Assembly: GCA_964553715.1 (NCBI GenBank)
Contig: CAZKKY010000037.1
Coordinates: 1 to 7,310 of the forward strand
DNA from: JAGOJE01 sp964553715
GTDB lineage: Bacteria > Pseudomonadota > Alphaproteobacteria > Rickettsiales > Rickettsiaceae
DNA: 7,310 nucleotides
Direction of reading: 5' to 3'
In this document: piece after piece, positions 1 through 7,175 of the stretch
Numbering within the stretch: position 1 is the stretch's first letter
Layout: each line of letters begins with the position of its first letter
Notes under the pieces: model-generated
The model's input: the letters and a program-made list of their open reading frames with translations, nothing else
Told to the model about the DNA's origin: nothing
Database searches by the model: none
Program-made: the position numbers and the translations under genes

Positions 1-1
1 T

Positions 2-164
2 TTATTTGATTTTTTAGAGAGAGTAGGGCGCCATATAATGTGTCAGTAGGGATGGGGATAGTTATAGTGATAGTAGAGAACATCATGATCATGGTAGGAA
101 TGCAAAAGAGAATATAGTAATTATTGCTGAAGGAGTAGAGACTGCGCTTAGTGTTCAGGAATCA
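2..164 (+). pseudogene. Frame-disrupted upstream part of the traA-like Toprim gene
   Basis: The Toprim frame of the downstream gene stays open back to base 39, just after a TAA at 36-38. In it, bases 114-152 encode N-terminal Toprim motif residues (I-V-I-I-A-E-G-V-E-T-A-L-S), including the expected Glu (codon 129-131). No ATG, GTG or TTG lies in that frame between 39 and 164, so a normal start is missing. Upstream sense continues in other frames: frame 2 is open from base 2 to a TAG at 47-49, and frame 1 is open from 10 to a TAG at 115-117. Adding one T to the six-T run at 10-15 and one G to the four-G run at 54-57 joins the frames into one continuous protein-like reading. This is therefore either a decayed gene, common for RAGE genes, or an assembly with homopolymer errors. 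The gene's 5' part lies outside the window. Confidence 0.6.
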
Positions 165-1208
165 ATGGCAAGAAGTGATGTTAAGATATTATGTTCTCTT
201 GGAGTTAGTAATATAAAGAATTATCTACCAATAAAAGGAGAGAGGGTTTTAATAGCTGCTGATAATGATGGTCCTTTGTCTAGTTCATTGCTTGCCATTA
301 CTAAGGCGAAGGAGGCACTTGAAGAGAAGGGTGCTATAGTAAATATCGTTATGCCTAAAAAAGCAGGAGATTTTAATGATGTTTTAAGGGAGCATGGAAG
401 AGAGGAAGTAAGGTCTCAGATTCTTTCTGGATTAAATGAGTTAGAGCAAGTAAAGAGTAATTCGAAAGCGCGAGAGAAGAAGTATGAGAATGGGCATGAG
501 CAGAAGCAGGAAGTAAATCATGAGGTGCGAGGTAAAGATAGCGTAAATGATGAATATAGGAATAAGGTAGATGTAATTAGGCAATTAAGGCCTAATTATG
601 ACATCAATTTGTTAAAAAAAGAGGTTTTATCATTGCCTACAGCGAGCGAACAAAAAGCCTGTATAGATAGGGTTTATTTTGAAGTATTAGAGGAGAAGAT
701 TGCTTCAGTTTTTAAATGGCCCAAGAGAAGTAATGATAGTAAAGCGAATGATGATATAGAAAATAATAGAGCTGATACTAAGTTAGTAAGAAAGCTAGAG
801 GAGATAGATGGTCACGTTTCAGTGATGAAGGAGAGGAATATTAATGCTGGTGAAAAGATAGTTGATTTATTAAAATCCGGTTCAGGTAGTTTTAAGGATG
901 CTAAGCATTTAGAGGATATGTTATTTGCCAGATGCCAGGCTCATATAATGAGTGAAGTTAAGGATGATTTGTATCACATCAGGGATCATAAATTTATAGA
1001 GAAGACGGGAAGGATATTTGAGCATCACAGATCATATTTAGAACATATCATGCATGATAAGGAGACCAGCCATTATTTATCTGGAACGAAGATAGAGCAT
1101 GAATTTATCAAGATGAGCAAAGGCACCAGGATGGTAAGGCAGCAAGACCACATTAAGGCACATGAACAGACTAAAACTCATGAAAAAGACTACGGAATGG
1201 GGATGTAG
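165..1208 (+). CDS. traA: TraA-like RAGE conjugation protein, C-terminal part with Toprim domain (5'-incomplete)
   Basis: This is the C-terminal part of a conjugative transfer protein of the RAGE TraA type. Toprim domains bind divalent metal in primases and topoisomerases; their job in this protein is not established here. The Toprim acidic motifs are visible. The Glu motif (AEGVET) lies just upstream of this ATG in the same frame. A-A-D-N-D is at residues 31-35 (D33, D35), and K-A-G-D-F-N-D-V-L is at 67-74 with D69 and D72. After about residue 90 the chain becomes highly charged and probably helical, rich in Glu, Lys and His, with no membrane segment, and ends in M-G-M. The ATG at 165 has an AGGAA upstream, but it sits inside the Toprim domain, so it is probably not the original start. 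Lys and Glu codons favour AAG and GAG, unlike the genes downstream. The TraA assignment rests on remembered similarity to Rickettsia and Orientia proteins. A free-standing Toprim fragment is the alternative. Confidence 0.72.
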   Translation: MARSDVKILCSLGVSNIKNYLPIKGERVLIAADNDGPLSSSLLAITKAKEALEEKGAIVNIVMPKKAGDFNDVLREHGREEVRSQILSGLNELEQVKSNSKAREKKYENGHEQKQEVNHEVRGKDSVNDEYRNKVDVIRQLRPNYDINLLKKEVLSLPTASEQKACIDRVYFEVLEEKIASVFKWPKRSNDSKANDDIENNRADTKLVRKLEEIDGHVSVMKERNINAGEKIVDLLKSGSGSFKDAKHLEDMLFARCQAHIMSEVKDDLYHIRDHKFIEKTGRIFEHHRSYLEHIMHDKETSHYLSGTKIEHEFIKMSKGTRMVRQQDHIKAHEQTKTHEKDYGMGM

Positions 1209-1287
1209 GGCGTATATTTAATAAACCACTTGTTTTTAAAAATAAAATATGTTAACCATAGGTTTAATGTTTAATTAAGAAAATATT

Positions 1288-3330
1288 ATGAAAAAGTCTG
1301 GTTTACCTAAAGAAAGTGTTGATGATGAGTCTAATTATTCAACACCTTCACGGCATTCACGTTTTAAGTCATCAAAATCTACAAAAGATGTACCTGAAGA
1401 TTATAACCCCCCAAAGTTTGTAGTTAATACTATCGCTTATGTACCTAGTAAGATCGATTATAGTAGTGATTCAAGTGATGAAGAATTAGATCGTAGTTTT
1501 ATAGAAAAAATAAGAAACTTTAATCCAAATGATAAAACCACTTATCCATATAGTACATTTAAGTACCTTAAGGAAAGTAAACAGTATAAGTGTGTATATC
1601 AGTGTGGTTATGTTAAGAATAAGGATCAAGGCAATATAAATGCTGACCAATCTCAGGAGTTGAAAAGTACCATAGTTCGTCCATTTTTACAAAAGCTTCA
1701 TGATACTGGATTAGATGCTGGAGAAGAGAGCTTACGTGCTAATATATCGGTAAGTCTTGGGTTAAATGGTCCTCGCTCTCTGAGTTCTCGTAAGAATGCA
1801 TCACAATTAGAAAATGTACAAAAAGAGTTTAACGATAACAGGAGTGATATTGAAATAATGAATGAAGTTTTTTTCTTCCAATGGGAACATTCTTGGTATC
1901 ACAAGCCCAATCCTGAAGAAAATTATGCAAAAGTAGAATATCAGGATGTTCGAAAATTTTACAAACAATTAAAAAAGTTGGATAAGAATGAGAGTAGGAC
2001 TGAAGAAGATCAAAAGTGGTCAAATATATTTAGAGAGACCAATGAATTAAATTATATAGAACTTGATAATTCTGATGATGATGGTACAGAGTTTAATAGT
2101 CAGGTACCTTATGGAGCATTACGTGATTATGTTAAAAATAGTATTAAGACGAAAAATTTAGTCAAGAAGTTAAAAAAGAATGGAGAGGGAGATATTTATT
2201 TTGTTTCTATAGATCAAGATACATTAGATTTTAACGGAGTATTTAGTGCTTATATGAGAATTCACAAGGAGTATAATGCTCCAAAAGTAATGAGTACTGG
2301 TTATGAATTTACGGATAGTGATGCTTTGTTATCGGGGCTAGACGAGAGGGTACAGGAGTTAGCAGTGCCTTTGAAGGTGGCATCTCAGCTTGATCGCATG
2401 GGAAGAGTGGCTACGGCTAAGCATTTACCTAAAGGAGTATATTATCCTGAGCCAAATTTTGCCATTAAATTGAGCCCAGGAAAAGATACGATAGAAGAGA
2501 GTTTTGTGCCTCAAAGTGCTAAAGAAAAGGCTGGTGATCCCAGTGAATCTCCTACGATATTGAGGCAAATCTTCAAGTATTTAAAGAATGATAAAATAGT
2601 GTTTGCCGATGATTCTCCTATCATTACAGCAACTCCTGTTAGAATTGCTTTAAATAAACAAAAAAAAGCGGATGGCACAAGAAATCCGCGTGATTTTTCG
2701 GATGATTTTAAAGAAAGAGGCTCTCCTAATGATCAAGATATTAAGAAGTTATATAAAGTAGGCCAAAGTCACTGTCTTCCATTACAGTGGAGTAAATTTA
2801 TCTATATGAATAGAGGTTTCGAGATTAAGAAAGGTACTACTATAGGCAAATTCAATTCACTGATTACAAAAATTATAAAATATTATAGAGATGAAAATGA
2901 CGAAGATATTGATTTATTAAAAGAGGAATTGGAGACTTATGTTAATCGTGATGATGTTAAAGGTATAATAAAAGCGGCTGAGTCTATGGTAGAGCAAATT
3001 AATGATCTACAAAATAAATTAAAAAATGGAGATGTACTTTCTACGCCAAGTCGTAAATTACTAAAAGATATTGAAGAATCGGATGTTTTTAAAGAAAATG
3101 CTAAAGAAGAAGAAACAGATAAGCCGTTACAAAATGTTGGACGATCTATGAGAGGAGAAGGGTTACCTGATGACAATGACCAAATAAATCCAGAAAATAC
3201 TACAAAAACTCTGGACTTAGAGTTTGGGAAACTAAGTATCGGTGAGGATAATATTACACGATCTGATCACAATGATAATAATAAACTGCTAGGAGACAAC
3301 GTTGATATTCCTGACTTGTCAGGATATTAA
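1288..3330 (+). CDS. Uncharacterised 680-aa protein, putative effector-like cargo
   Basis: I do not recognise a named family. Residues 1-70 are Ser/Asp/Lys-rich and look disordered. Residues 85-230 form an ordered region with many aromatics (F-F-F-Q-W-E-H-S-W-Y at 195-204). Residues 300-460 are the most protein-core-like, with V-M-S-T-G-Y-E-F at 334-341, R-V-A-T-A-K-H at 373-379 and G-V-Y-Y-P-E-P-N-F at 383-391. G-Q-S-H-C-L-P-L-Q-W is at 492-501. Residues 515-580 are charged and helical, and the last 90 are acidic and low-complexity. There is no signal peptide or membrane segment. The core gives a weak, unverified impression of hypothetical proteins from Legionella-like and other protist-associated bacteria. 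The start is well fixed: an in-frame TAA lies at 1276-1278 and ATG 1288 is the first start after it, although its Shine-Dalgarno is weak (AAGAAAA). The 79-bp gap from the tra gene shows no clear terminator and no convincing promoter. An effector role is inferred from context only. Confidence 0.8.
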   Translation: MKKSGLPKESVDDESNYSTPSRHSRFKSSKSTKDVPEDYNPPKFVVNTIAYVPSKIDYSSDSSDEELDRSFIEKIRNFNPNDKTTYPYSTFKYLKESKQYKCVYQCGYVKNKDQGNINADQSQELKSTIVRPFLQKLHDTGLDAGEESLRANISVSLGLNGPRSLSSRKNASQLENVQKEFNDNRSDIEIMNEVFFFQWEHSWYHKPNPEENYAKVEYQDVRKFYKQLKKLDKNESRTEEDQKWSNIFRETNELNYIELDNSDDDGTEFNSQVPYGALRDYVKNSIKTKNLVKKLKKNGEGDIYFVSIDQDTLDFNGVFSAYMRIHKEYNAPKVMSTGYEFTDSDALLSGLDERVQELAVPLKVASQLDRMGRVATAKHLPKGVYYPEPNFAIKLSPGKDTIEESFVPQSAKEKAGDPSESPTILRQIFKYLKNDKIVFADDSPIITATPVRIALNKQKKADGTRNPRDFSDDFKERGSPNDQDIKKLYKVGQSHCLPLQWSKFIYMNRGFEIKKGTTIGKFNSLITKIIKYYRDENDEDIDLLKEELETYVNRDDVKGIIKAAESMVEQINDLQNKLKNGDVLSTPSRKLLKDIEESDVFKENAKEEETDKPLQNVGRSMRGEGLPDDNDQINPENTTKTLDLEFGKLSIGEDNITRSDHNDNNKLLGDNVDIPDLSGY

Positions 3331-3365
3331 TATTGATGTATTTTCACAAGCTCATGATTTTATTT

Positions 3366-3394
3366 TTGGGTTTAACAAATCTACTCAGTATAAA
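3366..3394 (+). promoter_or_regulatory. Candidate sigma70-type promoter for the 1199-aa gene
   Basis: TTGGGT (3366-3371) and TATAAA (3389-3394) are separated by exactly 17 bp. The -10 matches TATAAT at five of six positions and the -35 matches TTGACA at three of six. Initiation would fall near 3401, leaving a leader of roughly 20 nt before ATG 3424. In such AT-rich DNA matches of this quality arise by chance, so this is only a candidate. No hairpin terminator for the preceding gene is visible in 3331-3423. Confidence 0.35.
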
Positions 3395-3423
3395 CCATAT
3401 GAAAGAAAACATAGATAAACAAC

Positions 3424-6400
3424 ATGAAAAAATATGATAGTAAAAAAAGACGCTTAAATGAATTAGAGCAGAATTTATTTTTTAGAGTTTTATCTAAAAT
3501 TTATTATACACATTTAGATCATGACTATAAGTTTAACGCTTTATCAAGATTAACCGAAATGGTAATATACCATGAAATCACAGAAGAACAAGTTCTTTCA
3601 TCTACTAAGCTCTTCATCAATTCAATAGAATCATCTGATTTAGATTTTAAAAAACAAGGCTCAAGAGCTATAACTGAACTCATTCATAGAAACTATGATT
3701 TAATCTCTCAAGGTGATGCAGATCTAATATACAATAAATTATATGCGTTATACTTACTCAATGATAATCCTGATGTAAAACATAATATTATCTGGGGAAT
3801 TAATAGGCTTATTGAAGTTAGGTTAATATCTCAAGATATGATAAAACAACTATATAAAACTTTTTTACAGATTGCTAAATCAGAAGATCATATTCCAACT
3901 GGAGTATTAAAAGCATTAATAGGAGTTATTGAATACAGAATAGATAATGATATAGATTATCAAGAGCTTTTAGAGGTTTTTAAGAAATATGCTAAACATG
4001 AGGATGTCTGTCATAAAAGAGATGCTTTAGGTGGTATTAGTAGTTTAATAGAATATCAATTAATTGCAAAACCAGAAAGAGAAAATTTGACTAAGTTTTT
4101 AATAGAAGCAACTCAGGACAATGATAAAATAGTTCAAGGTAATGGCTTAACTTGTATCTGTTTTTTAGCGATAAATAATGATATCACTCAAGATAACGAA
4201 GCAGAAGTGGTAAATCTATTAAAGACATTTGAACGATCTGATTATGCTTACTCAGTATATAGCTCTAAACAAGCATTGAAGGGACTTACAAAGATAAAAA
4301 GTGATTCAGATGTCAAAAAGCATAAATCTGAAGTGATTATTCATAACATAAAATCTCCATTCGAGTTTCCAATTAAAGTGAGTTCTTCTTCAGTGGAAGA
4401 AATTTTTGAGTTTGCATTACGCCTTGATACAATCAGACAAAGTTTAAATAATGAGATGATAGAATTAAAGATAGATATAAATTCAATAACTCAAATAGAA
4501 AAAAATGAAAAATTTCTACAAAATAAATGCAAATTGCGAAAGTTATATGATGATGTTTATAAATATGATTCGAATGATCCTGATTGTCTTCACCTTCTTG
4601 ACATAATAACAAATTACCTAATCTTTCCAAAAAATAATTTTACTCCATTACGTTTTTATCAAGATGATTTATTATACTATTTTGAAGCTTTTATTATATG
4701 TAAAAATAGTATTGATAACGGTTACACACTACCAAATTTTCATGTTCTTTTGAATAGAATGGATAATTTTAAAAAGATTGATACCAAAAAAGCAACCATG
4801 AACATTATTCTTAAATGCTTTAATCAAGTAAATTTTTACATTTCTGAACAAGATGAATTAATTCTAAGAAATAAAGTGCAAGCAATTTATCCTCAAAGTG
4901 AAATATCGCTCGATATGTTCGATATTCGGCTTGCTAATTCTAGGCAACAGTTTATCAACATGAACGACTCTTCCATTGAGAATGAGCATGCAATATTAAA
5001 GGATGCTAGGATTAGGATGAGTACTTTTACACAAGAACAACTGATTATTGATGAGCATAACTATAAATATATTGCGATTTCAAATTTATTAAGTGGCATA
5101 AAAGGTTTTAACCATAAAATAGATATTTCAGTCAGACAATTAATAAAGTTTAGGGCTCATATAATATCTCTAGGAATGCCAATTTTTGGGGTAAATATAA
5201 AAGAATTACAAGAATTGGAGGTAAACAACCTTTTTAATGATCTATTAGCACAAAAATTAATAGGTGATGGATATTTAGATTATGGAAGAAATTTAAATTT
5301 AGATATAGGCAATAACAAAATAGATAAAGCTCAGTTTATTGAAGCCTGCATTAAATATACTAAAGAAATTTTTTATAATAATTCTTTTTTAAAGATAGAG
5401 TTTAATCCAGAAGTTTTTCGATCATCACTCAATGATATATTAGATGATATTTTAAAAAGTAGGAAAATAGCTAAAGATGCATTGCAAGGTTTTGTGTTAA
5501 AGGATGCAGTATCCATGTTATTTGTAACTCAAAGAGAGCAGTGTTTAAATCCACAATTTATGCCTGAACAATATAAGGATTGTTTATTAGATGCAGAAAC
5601 AAATAAGTCTATTAGGCATGTTCTTCGTGACCTGACAGAATTAACTCTAAGACTCAGTGATTTATTTACTTCACAGAATGGCGTAATCAATATAAGTGGT
5701 TATAGAGCAACAGAGAAGATTGCTGAAGAATTAACTTCTGCAATTGAAAAAGGGAAATCATTGATCATACCTTGTGGAAGCCCTATGAAGCCTGATGATA
5801 AAGAGTCGAAGCATTTTTTTTATATTTTAATTAAAAACTGTAGTGAAAACAAAGTAAAATTAATTATTGTAAACGGAGGAGATACCATTGAAAATGCGGT
5901 TGATGTTGACTATAGTTTTTCCGATGTTGATTCAAAAAGTGCAGGCAATAATTGGTTGTGTAGAGAAACTGAAATAATAGATACATCAATACCAGAGCAA
6001 CGTAACTTTATTAAAGAATATATGCACAGAGCCTTGATTCTGCCATATACTAAATTTATTAAGGATACAGGCAACCCACAGAACAAAAAAACATTATTAG
6101 AGAATATTAATCTACTCACTCCAGAGTTTACAGGTTTTGGTTATGTTCCTTTAGATTTTGTTCCGAAAATTTTACCAATCGATGAGCGTAGCTATTCTAT
6201 GCCTTCACAATTATTTGGTAATTGTACTATTTATAACTTACAATTTGCCATAAGATTTTTATTTGATTGGAACGAAGCTCAATTTACGCAATTCATTCAT
6301 GATACATATATTAGATATAATTGTTTTCTTCATGAAAAAGTTAATGAGTCTGTATTGTATTACAAAGAAGAAAATCAGATCCCTGGAGCTCATTCTGTAT

Positions 6401-7023
6401 ATCAAATAGACTCACAAGACTTAGCAGCAGAAAAAGTAAATATTGAAGAAAAAATGCAATGCGAAAGTAAATTTATACGTATCAGATCTCAGAGCTTTGA
6501 ATCTATAAGCTGTTCTACAGAAGATTTATATCGTTACAATAAACTATCTCGTTCATCTTCAGAAGAAGTATTATATACACCTAGTTATAAATTATTCAAA
6601 AAATCTGTTGACTCATTGGAAGAAAAACAAGATAAAAATAATATAGGAATGCAAGATATTAGATCGCGAATACAGCATATCGATGATGATAGAAAAGATG
6701 ATAGTACTGTTATAGTAGATTCTCAGTGTCAGATACTAGATGTAGGTAAAGCTAAAAGTAATCACACAAATAGAATTGTAGATAATCAAAATAATCTTGG
6801 AGTGTCGTGTGAGCAAAAAGTCGATATTGCACAACAATTGCTAGATACAAGAACTACCTTAAATATCAATCAAAACGAATCACTAAATTCAGAGCACAGA
6901 TCAAGCAAAGAACAAAGGTATGACACAGAACTTTTTACAAACAATAATAGTAGTGATCCAGAATGTGCTGTGTTAGGTAATAACGATAATACATTTGATT
7001 CGTGTAATGATGATTTTTCATGA
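3424..7023 (+). CDS. Large HEAT-like solenoid protein with putative cysteine-protease-like module
   Basis: This 1199-residue soluble protein has no signal peptide or membrane segment. Residues 28-291 hold about seven helical-hairpin units with a 39-43 residue period, a HEAT/armadillo-like solenoid suited to binding proteins. Equivalent small residues are A39, A82, G125, A164, G204, C244 and A284. Residues 300-760 are mostly helical and unassigned. Residues 779-950 contain K-H-F-F-Y-I-L-I-K with H797, then I-V-N-G-G-D with N817 and D820, then S-Q-L-F-G-N-C with Q929 and C934. This His, then Asn/Asp, then Gln-Cys order resembles that of CE-clan (Ulp1/YopJ-like) cysteine proteases or acetyltransferases, although the 112-residue N817-Q929 gap is long. 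Residues 985-1199 are Ser/Asn/Asp-rich and probably disordered. ATG 3424 is well supported: an in-frame TAG at 3412-3414 leaves no other start. The Shine-Dalgarno is weak. Location behind a RAGE gene suggests mobile cargo and possibly a secreted effector; enzymatic activity is unproven. Confidence 0.85.
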   Translation: MKKYDSKKRRLNELEQNLFFRVLSKIYYTHLDHDYKFNALSRLTEMVIYHEITEEQVLSSTKLFINSIESSDLDFKKQGSRAITELIHRNYDLISQGDADLIYNKLYALYLLNDNPDVKHNIIWGINRLIEVRLISQDMIKQLYKTFLQIAKSEDHIPTGVLKALIGVIEYRIDNDIDYQELLEVFKKYAKHEDVCHKRDALGGISSLIEYQLIAKPERENLTKFLIEATQDNDKIVQGNGLTCICFLAINNDITQDNEAEVVNLLKTFERSDYAYSVYSSKQALKGLTKIKSDSDVKKHKSEVIIHNIKSPFEFPIKVSSSSVEEIFEFALRLDTIRQSLNNEMIELKIDINSITQIEKNEKFLQNKCKLRKLYDDVYKYDSNDPDCLHLLDIITNYLIFPKNNFTPLRFYQDDLLYYFEAFIICKNSIDNGYTLPNFHVLLNRMDNFKKIDTKKATMNIILKCFNQVNFYISEQDELILRNKVQAIYPQSEISLDMFDIRLANSRQQFINMNDSSIENEHAILKDARIRMSTFTQEQLIIDEHNYKYIAISNLLSGIKGFNHKIDISVRQLIKFRAHIISLGMPIFGVNIKELQELEVNNLFNDLLAQKLIGDGYLDYGRNLNLDIGNNKIDKAQFIEACIKYTKEIFYNNSFLKIEFNPEVFRSSLNDILDDILKSRKIAKDALQGFVLKDAVSMLFVTQREQCLNPQFMPEQYKDCLLDAETNKSIRHVLRDLTELTLRLSDLFTSQNGVINISGYRATEKIAEELTSAIEKGKSLIIPCGSPMKPDDKESKHFFYILIKNCSENKVKLIIVNGGDTIENAVDVDYSFSDVDSKSAGNNWLCRETEIIDTSIPEQRNFIKEYMHRALILPYTKFIKDTGNPQNKKTLLENINLLTPEFTGFGYVPLDFVPKILPIDERSYSMPSQLFGNCTIYNLQFAIRFLFDWNEAQFTQFIHDTYIRYNCFLHEKVNESVLYYKEENQIPGAHSVYQIDSQDLAAEKVNIEEKMQCESKFIRIRSQSFESISCSTEDLYRYNKLSRSSSEEVLYTPSYKLFKKSVDSLEEKQDKNNIGMQDIRSRIQHIDDDRKDDSTVIVDSQCQILDVGKAKSNHTNRIVDNQNNLGVSCEQKVDIAQQLLDTRTTLNINQNESLNSEHRSSKEQRYDTELFTNNNSSDPECAVLGNNDNTFDSCNDDFS

Positions 7024-7104
7024 TTATAGGAGCATCTTGCGAAATTCATAATCTACCTTATGGAAAAAGCGCTGTATGGAGTTATACAAATTTTAATAAA
7101 GTCA

Positions 7105-7133
7105 TTGTTAGATTATATAATTTATGGTAGAAT
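7105..7133 (+). promoter_or_regulatory. Candidate extended -10 sigma70-type promoter for the right-edge gene
   Basis: TTGTTA (7105-7110) and TAGAAT (7128-7133) are 17 bp apart. TAGAAT is preceded directly by TGG, which gives the TGn extended -10 element. The -10 matches consensus at five of six positions and the -35 at four of six. Initiation would be near 7140, about 35 nt ahead of ATG 7176. It is the best promoter-like signal in the window and suggests the next gene is transcribed independently of the 1199-aa gene. Confidence 0.5.
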
Positions 7134-7175
7134 CTATAGCTAAGAATGTTACAATAAATTAATATAAATAAAGCT

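Noticed and set aside
60..76. Micro-repeat of AGT/GAT/TAT triplets
   Set aside because: Short codon-level repetition encoding a Ser/Asp/Tyr stretch of the Toprim protein; too short to be a regulatory or CRISPR-type repeat.
1209..1287. Possible promoter (TTGTTT at 1230-1235, TAAAAT at 1243-1248) or terminator between the tra gene and the 680-aa gene
   Set aside because: The two boxes are only 7 bp apart, no acceptable -10 lies 16-18 bp after TTGTTT, and no GC-containing hairpin with a T-tract is present.
1829..2023. 64-codon minus-strand ORF inside the 680-aa gene
   Set aside because: It lies antisense within a well-supported long gene, its peptide has no recognisable domain, and minus-strand frames in AT-rich coding DNA often stay open by chance.
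2937..3176. 79-codon minus-strand ORF inside the 680-aa gene
   Set aside because: Ser-rich peptide antisense to the charged helical and acidic tail region; its composition is explained as a shadow of the GAT/GAA/AAA-rich plus strand.
3399..3437. 12-codon ORF (M-K-E-N-I-D-K-Q-H-E-K-I) overlapping the start of the 1199-aa gene
   Set aside because: Too short, in a different frame, with no special initiation signal; AT-rich leader sequence readily gives such frames.
4433..4630. 65-codon minus-strand ORF inside the 1199-aa gene
   Set aside because: Fully antisense to the large gene. The Leu/Phe/His-rich end could look membrane-like, but it comes from reading A-rich Lys/Asn/Asp codons backwards.
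5910..6119. 69-codon minus-strand ORF overlapping the putative protease module
   Set aside because: Antisense shadow with no domain and no promoter or ribosome binding site that stands out.
1288..7023. Analogy to the Wolbachia/Rickettsia cifA-cifB cytoplasmic incompatibility pair (shorter gene, then longer gene with a CE-clan protease domain)
   Set aside because: The size order and a possible CE-like module are suggestive, but I see no CifA-like sequence in the 680-aa protein and no PD-(D/E)XK nuclease motifs in the large one, whose N-terminus is a HEAT-like solenoid. A candidate promoter also lies between them.
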